DNA of 64,000 bases from contig CACGGX010000008.1 in NCBI GenBank assembly GCA_902572735.1, positions 1 through 64,000 of the forward strand. Direction: 5' to 3'. Both the position numbers and the translations under genes were made by a program. This document shows positions 30,437-39,659 of this stretch, piece after piece. The number at the start of each line of letters is the position of its first letter. The stretch's first letter is position 1. A model generated the notes under the pieces. It saw only the letters and a list, made by a program, of their open reading frames with translations, made no database searches and was not told the DNA's origin. The stretch comes from an uncultured Alphaproteobacteria bacterium. Its GTDB lineage: Bacteria; Pseudomonadota; Alphaproteobacteria; HIMB59; GCA-002718135.

Positions 30437-31000
30437 ATGAAATTATATCTTATTAGACATGCAGAGTCAGAAGCTAATGCAGCATCAGATTTAGATAATC
30501 CAACTTATTATTATGATGCAAGAATTACTCAAAGAGGAGTTGAGCAAGCAAAAAAATTAAATAAAAGAATTAAAAATCTCAAATTTGATAATTATTTTTG
30601 TTCCCCCTTAACAAGAACTTTGGAAACATTCTCTATTGTTTTTCCATCTAATAAACCTGTAATTGAACCATTAATAAGAGAACATTTGTACCACTCATGT
30701 GATGTAGGAAGACAACCAAAAAAATTAAAAAAAGAATTTAATGATTTTGATTTTAATAATTTAAATGATTTTTGGTGGAATAATAACAAACCTATTAATG
30801 AAAAAAAAATTATACAAGAGTCTCACAATGATATTAAAATGAGATTAAGGTCTTTTCTATTATCTATCAAAAAACTTAATTTACAAAAAATTGTATTAGT
30901 CAGTCATGGTACATTCTTAAGTCAAATAACTGAATATATGCTGGATAACTGTGAGGTATATGATTGTGAGTACAATGAGGTATACGAAAAATTTTTTTAA
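30437..31000 (+). CDS. Histidine phosphatase (phosphoglycerate mutase) family protein
   Basis: LIRHAESEAN, SPLTRTLET, LVSHGTF. Confidence 0.88.
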   Translation: MKLYLIRHAESEANAASDLDNPTYYYDARITQRGVEQAKKLNKRIKNLKFDNYFCSPLTRTLETFSIVFPSNKPVIEPLIREHLYHSCDVGRQPKKLKKEFNDFDFNNLNDFWWNNNKPINEKKIIQESHNDIKMRLRSFLLSIKKLNLQKIVLVSHGTFLSQITEYMLDNCEVYDCEYNEVYEKFF

Positions 31001-31023
31001 TTTAATTCTTAATAAATAAAAAT

Positions 31024-31791
31024 CTAAAACATCTCATTTATTATTTTATTTAATTTTTGTGTTACTCTATCAATTATTTTTTTTCCTATCTGTGCATTGG
31101 ATTTTCTAGGATCTCCAATAATTCCACTTTTACTTAATTCTTTAGTTGACCAAGCTTTCTTAATATTTTTCTCATAAGAAATGGTTTTAGATGATAAATA
31201 ATCGGGAGATAATCTATGTTTAGAAATTTTAGATTGCCTAACTAGGTTTGGAAATAAATATAACATAATAGATGTTTCAAATTCTCCACCGTGATAACCA
31301 AAGTCTTTTTCTTTACTTGATATAATTCCTTTAAATTGATCAAATAAAAAATATGTGCCTTTAACTATGTTTATCTTAAATTCTGATTTCAATTCTTTAG
31401 CAATAATATCTATATGACTAATTTGTCCACCATGACTATTTAAAAGTAATATATTTTTAAATTTCAATTTACATACATTTTCTAAAATTGATAAAGAGTG
31501 CGATATAAATTCCAATGAATCAATACTTATAGTTCCATCAAAATCTGTATGTTCAGCAGCTGAACCAAAATATATTTCAGGCATAATTAAATATTTATTT
31601 GAATTATATTTTTTATTGAATTCTAATAATATTCCTTCAAGAATTTTTTTATCAGTATTTAATGGGAGGTGCGGACCATGTTGTTCTATAGATGAAAATG
31701 GGAAAATTAAAACTGTTTTTCTATTTATTTTTTTAATTTCATTTGTTGTTAATTCTTCCCAAAAGTTTGTTAGCATTTTTTTATTATACAT
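31024..31791 (-). CDS. Creatininase family amidohydrolase
   Basis: EQHGPHLPLNTD, NSHGGQ, HGGEFETS metal-binding motifs. Confidence 0.88.
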   Translation of the reverse strand: MYNKKMLTNFWEELTTNEIKKINRKTVLIFPFSSIEQHGPHLPLNTDKKILEGILLEFNKKYNSNKYLIMPEIYFGSAAEHTDFDGTISIDSLEFISHSLSILENVCKLKFKNILLLNSHGGQISHIDIIAKELKSEFKINIVKGTYFLFDQFKGIISSKEKDFGYHGGEFETSIMLYLFPNLVRQSKISKHRLSPDYLSSKTISYEKNIKKAWSTKELSKSGIIGDPRKSNAQIGKKIIDRVTQKLNKIINEMF

Positions 31792-31804
31792 TTATAAGTA
31801 AATT

Positions 31805-32764
31805 ATGAAATCTTATTCTTTATGGATTGATAAAAAAAAACAAGCTAAAATTTATCAAAAAAAACTTGTTTACAATAAAAATAACAAAACAGTTTTAGTT
31901 AAAACTATTTACTCAGGTATTAGCAAGGGAACTGAAAAATTAGTTTCATCTAAAAGCGTAAGTAAGGATCAATTTGAATTAATGAAAGCCCCTTTTCAAG
32001 ATGGTTCTTTTAATTTACCTATAAAATACGGTTATATAAATGTTGGAAATATTATCGATGGTCCAAGGAAATATATAAATAAAAAAATATTTAGTCTTTA
32101 TCCTCATCAAGATTTATATGAAATTTCTATTCAAAATTTAATTTTTTTACCAAAAGGTAATTTGAGAAAATATGTTCTAACTGCAAATATGGAAACAGCA
32201 ATTAATATCTTTTGGGACGCTCAATCTAAAAGTAATAACAAAATTCTAATTGTAGGACTTGGCTCTGTAGGATTATTAACTGCATTTTTTTTTAAAATTA
32301 ATGGATATAAAAATGTTTATGTTTTTGATAATAATAAAAATAAAAGAAAAATTGCCAACTATTTAGGATTAAATTTTATTGATATAAGAAAGATTGAGAA
32401 AATAGATGTAGCAATAAACACTACAGCTAATTATAAAGTTTTAAATTCTTTAATGGAAAAATTATCTATCGAAGGAAAAATAGTAGAAGCTAGTTGGTAT
32501 GGTAAAAATAAAGGAGTAGTTGCCTTAGGTGGGTATTTTCATTCTAAAAGATTAAAAATTATTAGCTCACAGGTATCTAAAATTCCAAAATACATGAAAA
32601 ATAAATATGATTTTGAGGGGAGATTAAAATTAGCAATTAAATCTTTAAAAAATTCACAATTAGAAAAATTAATTACTAGTGAAAGTAATTTTTTTGATTT
32701 AGAAAAAGATTACTATAAAATCCTTAAAAATAAGGATACAATAATGCATCTAGTTAAATATTAA
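31805..32764 (+). CDS. MDR-family (zinc-alcohol-dehydrogenase-like) dehydrogenase
   Basis: YSGISKGTEKLV, IKYGYINVGNI, nucleotide-binding VGLGSVGLLTAFF; typical Zn Cys cluster not evident. Confidence 0.75.
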   Translation: MKSYSLWIDKKKQAKIYQKKLVYNKNNKTVLVKTIYSGISKGTEKLVSSKSVSKDQFELMKAPFQDGSFNLPIKYGYINVGNIIDGPRKYINKKIFSLYPHQDLYEISIQNLIFLPKGNLRKYVLTANMETAINIFWDAQSKSNNKILIVGLGSVGLLTAFFFKINGYKNVYVFDNNKNKRKIANYLGLNFIDIRKIEKIDVAINTTANYKVLNSLMEKLSIEGKIVEASWYGKNKGVVALGGYFHSKRLKIISSQVSKIPKYMKNKYDFEGRLKLAIKSLKNSQLEKLITSESNFFDLEKDYYKILKNKDTIMHLVKY

Positions 32765-32766
32765 TT

Positions 32767-33165
32767 ATGTATTCGATAAAAGTAAGAGAAAATATTCTAA
32801 TAGCTCATTCTTTACCTGGAGAAGTATTTGGACCAGCCCAAAATATGCATGGAGCTACATATTTAGTAGATGCAGAATTTTTCACTGATAAACTTAATAA
32901 ATACAATATAATTATGGATTTAGGAATAGTGTCAACGACTTTAAAAGATATTCTTAAAATATATAATTATCAAAATTTAGATGAAATTGATGAATTTAAG
33001 GGAAAAATTACCTCAACAGAGTTTTTAGCAGAGGATATTTGCAATAAGATCTTGAATAGACTAAGAAATGAATTCTCTGAAGATTACAAATCTTTAAAAA
33101 AAATTAAAATAACTTTGCAAGAATCAAATGTTGCATGGGCATCATATGAAAAAGAGGTTATCTAA
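32767..33165 (+). CDS. 6-pyruvoyl-tetrahydropterin synthase / QueD family homologue, divergent active site
   Basis: IAHS...GPAQNMHGATYLVDAEF, STEFLAEDICNKILNRL, LQESNVAWASYE; canonical CxxxHGH is AQNMHGA. Confidence 0.8.
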   Translation: MYSIKVRENILIAHSLPGEVFGPAQNMHGATYLVDAEFFTDKLNKYNIIMDLGIVSTTLKDILKIYNYQNLDEIDEFKGKITSTEFLAEDICNKILNRLRNEFSEDYKSLKKIKITLQESNVAWASYEKEVI

Positions 33166-34192
33166 AAATAAATCTGATATTTATTTTGTCTATCCAGGAA
33201 ATATTAATGCAAAAACTGGAGGATATATTTATGAAAAAAATATCCTAGAATATGCAAAGATAAGAGATATAAATATTAGACCAATTGCTCTAAGTGAAAA
33301 TTATCCTTTTCCTACAAATAACGATATAAAATATTTTCTTAACATTTTAGATAAAATTGATCCTCACTCTAAAATTATTATAGATGGATTAGCTTTAGAA
33401 GGAATGTATTCTATTTTTAAAAAAATACTTACTTATAATGTTATCGCACTAATACATCATCCTTTATATCTTGAATTTAAAGGTCAAAGGTCAAAAAAAT
33501 TCTTACGATTAGAAAAAGAAAATTTCAAAAAAATAAATAAATTTATTGTGACTTCTAAAAACACAAAAAATTTATTAATAAATGAATTTAAGGTACTAAA
33601 TAATAAAATTTCTGTAGTTGAACCTGGAATAGAAAGGCTAGCAAATTATAGTTTTAAAAATAATAGTAAAATTCATCTTTTAACATGTGGAAGTATAATA
33701 AATAGAAAAAATTATCTTTTTTTATTAAAAGTTTTAAGGCCTTTAGATAATTTTATTTTAGAAATTGTTGGTGATACTACAAGAGATATAGGTTATTACA
33801 AAAAACTCAAAAAATTTATTTCTAAAAATTCAATGAACAGAAAAATAATATTCCATGGTACTATTTCAGATACAAAATTAGCTAAATTATATTCTAAAAC
33901 AGATTGTTACATTTCGGTAAGTAAATATGAAGGTTTTGGGATGTCTTTAGCAAATGCATTAATAATTAAAAAGCCAATTATAACCTTTTTTACTAATACT
34001 ATCTTAAATACACTGGGAAAAAAGGGTGTTATTTATTTCAAAAAATTTGAAGTAAATGATCTTAGAAATATAATTATTAAAAATATATTAAATAAAAAAA
34101 ATTTTAAAAAACTAAATATTGATATTTATAAAAACAAAAGATATCTTCTTACCCCTCTAGAGTCAGCTAAGAAATTTGTTAATTTAATTTAA
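33146..34192 (+). CDS. Glycosyltransferase family 4
   Basis: VEPGIERL, CGSIINRKNYLFLL, FHGTISDTKLAKLYSKTDCYISVSKYEGFGMSLANAL; probable start Met at 33146. Confidence 0.85.
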   Translation: MKKRLSKNKSDIYFVYPGNINAKTGGYIYEKNILEYAKIRDINIRPIALSENYPFPTNNDIKYFLNILDKIDPHSKIIIDGLALEGMYSIFKKILTYNVIALIHHPLYLEFKGQRSKKFLRLEKENFKKINKFIVTSKNTKNLLINEFKVLNNKISVVEPGIERLANYSFKNNSKIHLLTCGSIINRKNYLFLLKVLRPLDNFILEIVGDTTRDIGYYKKLKKFISKNSMNRKIIFHGTISDTKLAKLYSKTDCYISVSKYEGFGMSLANALIIKKPIITFFTNTILNTLGKKGVIYFKKFEVNDLRNIIIKNILNKKNFKKLNIDIYKNKRYLLTPLESAKKFVNLI

Positions 34193-34193
34193 T

Positions 34194-34982
34194 ATGCATG
34201 AATTTCAAAATAAATGGTTAAATCTCAGAGAAACTGTCGATAGAAATTCACGAAACCAAAGAATACTATATTTAATTAATAAATTTTTTAAAAATAAAAA
34301 AAATATTAGAATAGTTGACTTAGGTTCAGGCACTGGATCCAATTATAGATTTCTTAAGTCACGATTATTAAATAATCAATATTGGTTTTTTGTAGACATA
34401 TCACATCAATCAACAAATTATTTTAAAAAAAATATAAAACTATCATCTAAAATAAAAAAAACTAATTTTAAAATTGTTGATGTAATTAATAATCTAGAAA
34501 AAATAAATTTTAATGATTATAATTTAGTTACAGGATCTGCTTTTTTAGATATTCTTCCAAAAACATGGTTTAAATATTTTCATAAATTAAATGTTGATAC
34601 AGAAATTGTCTACTTTGCATTAAATTATAACGGTAATTTTAAATTTTTTCCAAAACACAAGGATGATAAAAGGATTCTTAATATTTTTAATAAAGATCAA
34701 AAATCTGACAAAGGAATAGGGGAAGTGGCCGTTGGACCAGATTGCACTGAATTAATGAATAAAGTTTTTAAAAGAACTCACAAAACATATGTTTTAGATT
34801 CTACGTGGGATGTTAGTGCAAATTATAAATTTCAAATTTATTTTTTAAATTTTTGTAGAGAAATTATTCAAAAAAATAAACTTAACTTTGATGATTGGTT
34901 AAAATTTCGTTTAAAAAGTATTAAAGAAAAAAATTCTAGATTTATTTTAAACAATACAGATTTTTTAGCTATTAAGAAATAA
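34194..34982 (+). CDS. Class I SAM-dependent methyltransferase
   Basis: IVDLGSGTGSNYRFL SAM-binding motif I. Confidence 0.82.
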   Translation: MHEFQNKWLNLRETVDRNSRNQRILYLINKFFKNKKNIRIVDLGSGTGSNYRFLKSRLLNNQYWFFVDISHQSTNYFKKNIKLSSKIKKTNFKIVDVINNLEKINFNDYNLVTGSAFLDILPKTWFKYFHKLNVDTEIVYFALNYNGNFKFFPKHKDDKRILNIFNKDQKSDKGIGEVAVGPDCTELMNKVFKRTHKTYVLDSTWDVSANYKFQIYFLNFCREIIQKNKLNFDDWLKFRLKSIKEKNSRFILNNTDFLAIKK

Positions 34983-35798
34983 ATTAACAATAATTTCATT
35001 ATCTAATTCATTAAAATTATGTTTTGGTCTGATAGCTTTATTGAGATTTGAAATTTCTTTTAAATTTAATGAATTAATTCCGGAACCTATTAATATTGGG
35101 GCAATCATAAATTGAAGAATATCAATATATTTATTATTAATTAATTCTGAAATAGTTTTTGATCCTCCCTCTACTAAAGTATTTTTATATTTAAGTTTTT
35201 TTATTTGCGTAATTAAGTTTTTAGTAAAATTTTTTTCTTTTAATCTAATTATTGTTGAATTATTTAATCTAATATTTTTATTACTTTTTGTAAAAATTAT
35301 ATTTTCATTACCGTCATTAAATATTTTATATTTGTTATTTAGTGAAAGACTGCCATCGATAATAATTCTTTTTGGATTTGTACCCTTTATTTTTCTTGTA
35401 GTTAATAGGGGATCGTCTTTTTTAATGGTATTTGAACCTACAATAATTGCATCACTGATACTTCGTAAGCAATGAAGATAAATAATACTCTTGGGATTAT
35501 TTATGTAATGTGAATTACCATTATTTAATGCAATTCTACCATCAATACTTTGTCCTATCTGAGCTATAACTAATTTTTTGTTTTTTCTTAGTATTGGGAC
35601 AAGGATATTTAAAATTGATTGATAAAATTTATTTATATTAATTTTAGATTCCAGATTATTATTTTTTAAGTAAAAGTTACTTTTTCTTTTTGAAGATAAA
35701 GAAATACTATTGTTTTTAACCAATAAATATAAATCACTATTCTTTTTAGAATTTTTTATAAAATCTAGTAAAATTCCTATATTTTTTGATGTAATCAT
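34965..35798 (-). CDS. RibD C-terminal-type reductase without deaminase domain
   Basis: QIGQSIDGRIAL, LHCLRSISDAIIVGSNTIKKDDPLLTTR, LVEGGSKTISELI, APILIGSG. Confidence 0.87.
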   Translation of the reverse strand: MITSKNIGILLDFIKNSKKNSDLYLLVKNNSISLSSKRKSNFYLKNNNLESKININKFYQSILNILVPILRKNKKLVIAQIGQSIDGRIALNNGNSHYINNPKSIIYLHCLRSISDAIIVGSNTIKKDDPLLTTRKIKGTNPKRIIIDGSLSLNNKYKIFNDGNENIIFTKSNKNIRLNNSTIIRLKEKNFTKNLITQIKKLKYKNTLVEGGSKTISELINNKYIDILQFMIAPILIGSGINSLNLKEISNLNKAIRPKHNFNELDNEIIVNLFLNS

Positions 35799-35834
35799 TT
35801 GTTTTTATTTCAATTATATCTATATAAAGTTTTC

Positions 35835-36956
35835 ATGAGTTTCAAATCTAATACAGGAACTATAATAGATAGGGCAATTAATGAACTCAGGACCGGAAGA
35901 CCCTTAATAATTCAGAATAACAAGGAATATTGGATGTTCTTTAATATAGAGCATTCCCAAAGTAAAATTTTTAATCAATTCAATAAGCACTTAATTGATG
36001 AAAAATATCTACTTATTACTAAACAAAAAGCTCAATCAATTTTTAATAAGAATATTAAAAGTAATATTTATTTTGAGATAAATCCCAAAACAGATGTAAA
36101 TCAAATAATAAATTTATTTGTTAATCCTCTTAGCAATAATAAAGTAATTAAATTTACCAATATTAAAAAATTCAAATCTAAAAATTTTCATAATGTTTGT
36201 ATTGATCTTTCCAAAAATGCTAAAATGATACCATCGCTAGTTTTTAAAAAAATCAATAAAAAATATTACAAAAATATAAATGAATTTGGATTTAAGAATG
36301 GAATTTTAATATTCGATTACAAAGATTTATTGAAGCAAAATGAATTAATTTGTGAAAGTATTAAATTAGTTTCTAGTGCAAAAGTTCCACTACCAAAAAA
36401 CGAAAATTCTAATTTTAAAATATTCAAATCATATATTGGATCTGATAAACATGTAGCGATAATTGTTAATCCAAAAAAAATAAATAAAAAATCTGTTAAT
36501 TTAAGAATACACTCAGCTTGTTTTACAGGTGATATTTTTCATTCATTAAAATGTGATTGTGGTGAACAATTAAATCAATCAATTAATTACATGGTTAGAA
36601 ATAATGGTGGAATTATATTATATTTAGAACAAGAAGGTAGGGGAATAGGATTAGCTAATAAAATGAGAGCTTATTCTCTTCAAGCAAGGGGTATGGATAC
36701 AATAGACGCTGATCATAATATTGGTTTTTTAGATGATGAAAGAGATTTTAATATTGCTGCTAGAATACTTAAATTATTAAAAATAAATAAAGTTAATCTT
36801 ATTACAAATAATAAAAATAAAATAAATTCTATTAAGAAAGCTGGAATTAAAGTCGAAAATCAAATAAATACAAAGCCAACCTTGAATAAATTTAATAAAA
36901 ATTATTTTAAAACAAGAGTTAAAAAAGCCGGGTACGGTCTTAAACTAGTAGTATAA
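35835..36956 (+). CDS. GTP cyclohydrolase II-like protein with atypical N-terminal domain
   Basis: RIHSACFTGDIFHSLKCDCGEQL (three Cys retained), YLEQEGRGIGLANKMRAY, GMDTIDADHNIGFLDDERDF; Met start at 35835. Confidence 0.88.
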   Translation: MSFKSNTGTIIDRAINELRTGRPLIIQNNKEYWMFFNIEHSQSKIFNQFNKHLIDEKYLLITKQKAQSIFNKNIKSNIYFEINPKTDVNQIINLFVNPLSNNKVIKFTNIKKFKSKNFHNVCIDLSKNAKMIPSLVFKKINKKYYKNINEFGFKNGILIFDYKDLLKQNELICESIKLVSSAKVPLPKNENSNFKIFKSYIGSDKHVAIIVNPKKINKKSVNLRIHSACFTGDIFHSLKCDCGEQLNQSINYMVRNNGGIILYLEQEGRGIGLANKMRAYSLQARGMDTIDADHNIGFLDDERDFNIAARILKLLKINKVNLITNNKNKINSIKKAGIKVENQINTKPTLNKFNKNYFKTRVKKAGYGLKLVV

Positions 36957-36958
36957 TT

Positions 36959-37402
36959 ATGAAAAAGATGCCTAAGATAAAACTTCAATTAACTAATGAT
37001 AATGAGTTTGATTCATCTAAATTAAAGAATAAAACAGTTTTATTCTTTTACCCTAAGGCGTTAACTGGTGGGTGCTCAGTAGAAGTTGCAGATTTTCAGA
37101 AATATTTAACAAAATTTAATAAAATTGGCTTTGATGTAATAGGAGCCTCTAAAGATCCTATTGATCGGAATAAAAAGTTTTCTGAAAAGTATAAATTGAA
37201 ATACCCACTTGGTTCGGATGAAGGGAAGAATTGTGATAAACTTGGTATTTGGATTGAAAAATCCATGTACGGTAGGAAATATTTTGGAATAGATAGATCT
37301 ACATTTGTAATGGATAAAAATGGAAAAATTTTAAATTCTTGGAATAAAGTCAAAGTTAAAGGCCATGTTGAAGAAGTTTATAATTTTTGTAAGGACCAGT
37401 AA
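36959..37402 (+). CDS. Peroxiredoxin, Bcp/PrxQ type
   Basis: KTVLFFYPKALTGGCSVEVADFQKYL, GASKDPIDRNKKFSEKYKLKYPLGSD. Confidence 0.88.
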   Translation: MKKMPKIKLQLTNDNEFDSSKLKNKTVLFFYPKALTGGCSVEVADFQKYLTKFNKIGFDVIGASKDPIDRNKKFSEKYKLKYPLGSDEGKNCDKLGIWIEKSMYGRKYFGIDRSTFVMDKNGKILNSWNKVKVKGHVEEVYNFCKDQ

Positions 37403-37406
37403 ATTT

Positions 37407-38300
37407 TTATTTAATTTTTCCTATTTCTTTTTCTCTTTTGATTACAAATAAACCACTTAAGGTAATAATTATAGCGCCTATTATCATATTATAAGTTGGA
37501 GTTTCACCTAGTATTAAATATCCAAAAATCATCCCAAATATAATTACACTATATCTTGCAGAGGCCGTTAATGAGAGTGGTGCATAAAAAACTGTTAATA
37601 CTGAAAATAAATAGCCGAACAAAACAAATATACTAGAAACAAGAATATAATTTACATCTTCACCGCTTACTTGATAACCAAAAATTATTGAACCCAAGCC
37701 AGCAAATCCAGTAATCAACAAAGCAGTCACAAATGTAATTTCAACACTATTTGATTTAGTCGCTAAACTCTTTGTAGCAATATCTCTAATAGTTAAAAAA
37801 ATAGCAGCTAAAATTGGTAAAACCAAAAGGTAATTAAATTGAAAATTTTGTGGATTTACAACAACTAGGACACCTAAGAATCCAATTATGACTGCACACC
37901 ATCTTCTTATACCAACTTTCTCTCCCAAAAAAAGAAAAGCAAATATTGTGACAAAGAAAGGATTAGTCATTAAAAGTGTGTAAACCTCAGATATTGGAAG
38001 TAATATTAATCCAACCAAAAAAAATAATGCCGTTAAAACTTCATACAAACCTCTTATATGAAAACTTTTGATTGAGAGTATTTTAATTAAATTCTTTTTT
38101 TCGAAAAAAATTAAATATAAACCTAAGAGACTTGATGTAACTAAACCTCTTAAAAAAATTACAGAATATAATGAATTGTCATCACCTATATTTTTTACAA
38201 CAAGTTTGACATAACTATCATTTATAGAGAATGATAATTGGCCAGCCATCATGAAAAGTACACCTATCGTCCCAACTGAAAATAAAATCTTGCTTTTCAT
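37407..38300 (-). CDS. DMT/EamA family transporter
   Basis: 10-TM-like ORF, EamA repeats, FLGVLVVVNP. Confidence 0.87.
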   Translation of the reverse strand: MKSKILFSVGTIGVLFMMAGQLSFSINDSYVKLVVKNIGDDNSLYSVIFLRGLVTSSLLGLYLIFFEKKNLIKILSIKSFHIRGLYEVLTALFFLVGLILLPISEVYTLLMTNPFFVTIFAFLFLGEKVGIRRWCAVIIGFLGVLVVVNPQNFQFNYLLVLPILAAIFLTIRDIATKSLATKSNSVEITFVTALLITGFAGLGSIIFGYQVSGEDVNYILVSSIFVLFGYLFSVLTVFYAPLSLTASARYSVIIFGMIFGYLILGETPTYNMIIGAIIITLSGLFVIKREKEIGKIK

Positions 38301-38324
38301 AATAAAAAAAAATATTTAACTGAT

Positions 38325-39659
38325 ATGTTACAAAGAAATACTTCTAGCCATTTATATGGATTTACAGACTTGAAGTCATTAAATGAAAGAGGTCCTTTAG
38401 TTATTTCTTATGGAAAAGGAATATATGTTTACGATACTAAAGGTAATAAATATCTAGATGGGAATTCTGGTCTATGGAATCAGTGTGCTGGTTTTGATCA
38501 TCCTGGATTAATTGAAGTTGCAAAAAAACAGTATGAAAAATTTGCTGGTTATCATTCTTTATTTGGAAGATTGTCTGAAGAAACGTTGCAGCTATCTGAA
38601 AAAATAATTGAAGTATCACCTTTTGATCAAGGTCGTGTATTCTTTTGTAATTCAGGATCTGAAGCAAATGACACCATGGTGAAGATGTTATGGATGTTAA
38701 ATGCAAGAATTGGAAAGTCAAATAAACGAAAAATTATAACAAGAATTAATGGATATCATGGTGTTACTTTAGGAGCTTCTTCAATGACAGCTAAACCATA
38801 CAATAAAGAGTTTGGTTTACCATCTGAAGAATTTATTCATATTGAATGTCCTCATTATTGGAAATATGGATTAAAGAATGAAACGGAAGAAGAATTTTCT
38901 CTTAGAATGGCCAAAAAATTAGAAGAAAAAATCATCAAAGAGGATCCTGAAACTATTGCAGGTTTTGTTGCTGAACCTGTTCAAGGTGCAGGAGGTTGTA
39001 TACCTCCTTCAAAATCGTATTTTGATTTAGTTCAGCCTATATTAAAAAAATATAATATTCCTTTTATCGCAGATGAAGTAATTTGTGGATTTGGTAGAAC
39101 GGGAAATTTATGGGGCTGTGATACATACAATATCAAACCAGATATAATTATTTCATCTAAATGTTTGACAGCTGGGTATTTTCCTATGGGTGCTGTTATA
39201 GTTAATAAAGAGTTTTCAGATAAATTTGTTCAAGTATCAGAAGAAGCAGAAGAATTCCCACATGGTTTTACAGCTGGCGGTCATCCTGTTGGGTGTGCTA
39301 TTGCTTTGAAAGCAATAGATGTAATTATGAATGAAGGTTTATTAGATAATGTAAAGTTAATGGAGCCCTATTTTTTTGAAAGATTAAATGAATTTAATGA
39401 TTATGAACACATTGGAGAAACTAGAGGTATAGGTCTTATGGCTGCACTAGAGATGGTAAAAAATAAAGATACAAAAGAACCTTTTGAAGGTCATCTTAAT
39501 ATGGGAGATAAAGTTGCTAATTTATCAATTGATAACGGATTAATTTGCAGACCTTTAGGTCCTGCAATTGTTCTGTGTCCTCAATTCATAATTACTAAAA
39601 ATCAAATTGATGAAATATTTGATTCTCTTCACAAAACTATAAAGCAAGTTTTTAATTAA
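38325..39659 (+). CDS. Class III aminotransferase (omega-amino acid:pyruvate-like)
   Basis: FCNSGSEANDTMVKM, NGYHGVTLGA, ADEVICGFGRTGNLWG, SSKCLTAGYFPMGAV. Confidence 0.92.
   Translation: MLQRNTSSHLYGFTDLKSLNERGPLVISYGKGIYVYDTKGNKYLDGNSGLWNQCAGFDHPGLIEVAKKQYEKFAGYHSLFGRLSEETLQLSEKIIEVSPFDQGRVFFCNSGSEANDTMVKMLWMLNARIGKSNKRKIITRINGYHGVTLGASSMTAKPYNKEFGLPSEEFIHIECPHYWKYGLKNETEEEFSLRMAKKLEEKIIKEDPETIAGFVAEPVQGAGGCIPPSKSYFDLVQPILKKYNIPFIADEVICGFGRTGNLWGCDTYNIKPDIIISSKCLTAGYFPMGAVIVNKEFSDKFVQVSEEAEEFPHGFTAGGHPVGCAIALKAIDVIMNEGLLDNVKLMEPYFFERLNEFNDYEHIGETRGIGLMAALEMVKNKDTKEPFEGHLNMGDKVANLSIDNGLICRPLGPAIVLCPQFIITKNQIDEIFDSLHKTIKQVFN

Noticed and set aside
36959-37402. Bcp-like peroxiredoxin with TGGC in place of TPGC
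   Set aside because: The peroxidatic Cys is kept and such variants occur in the family; not enough for a separate finding.
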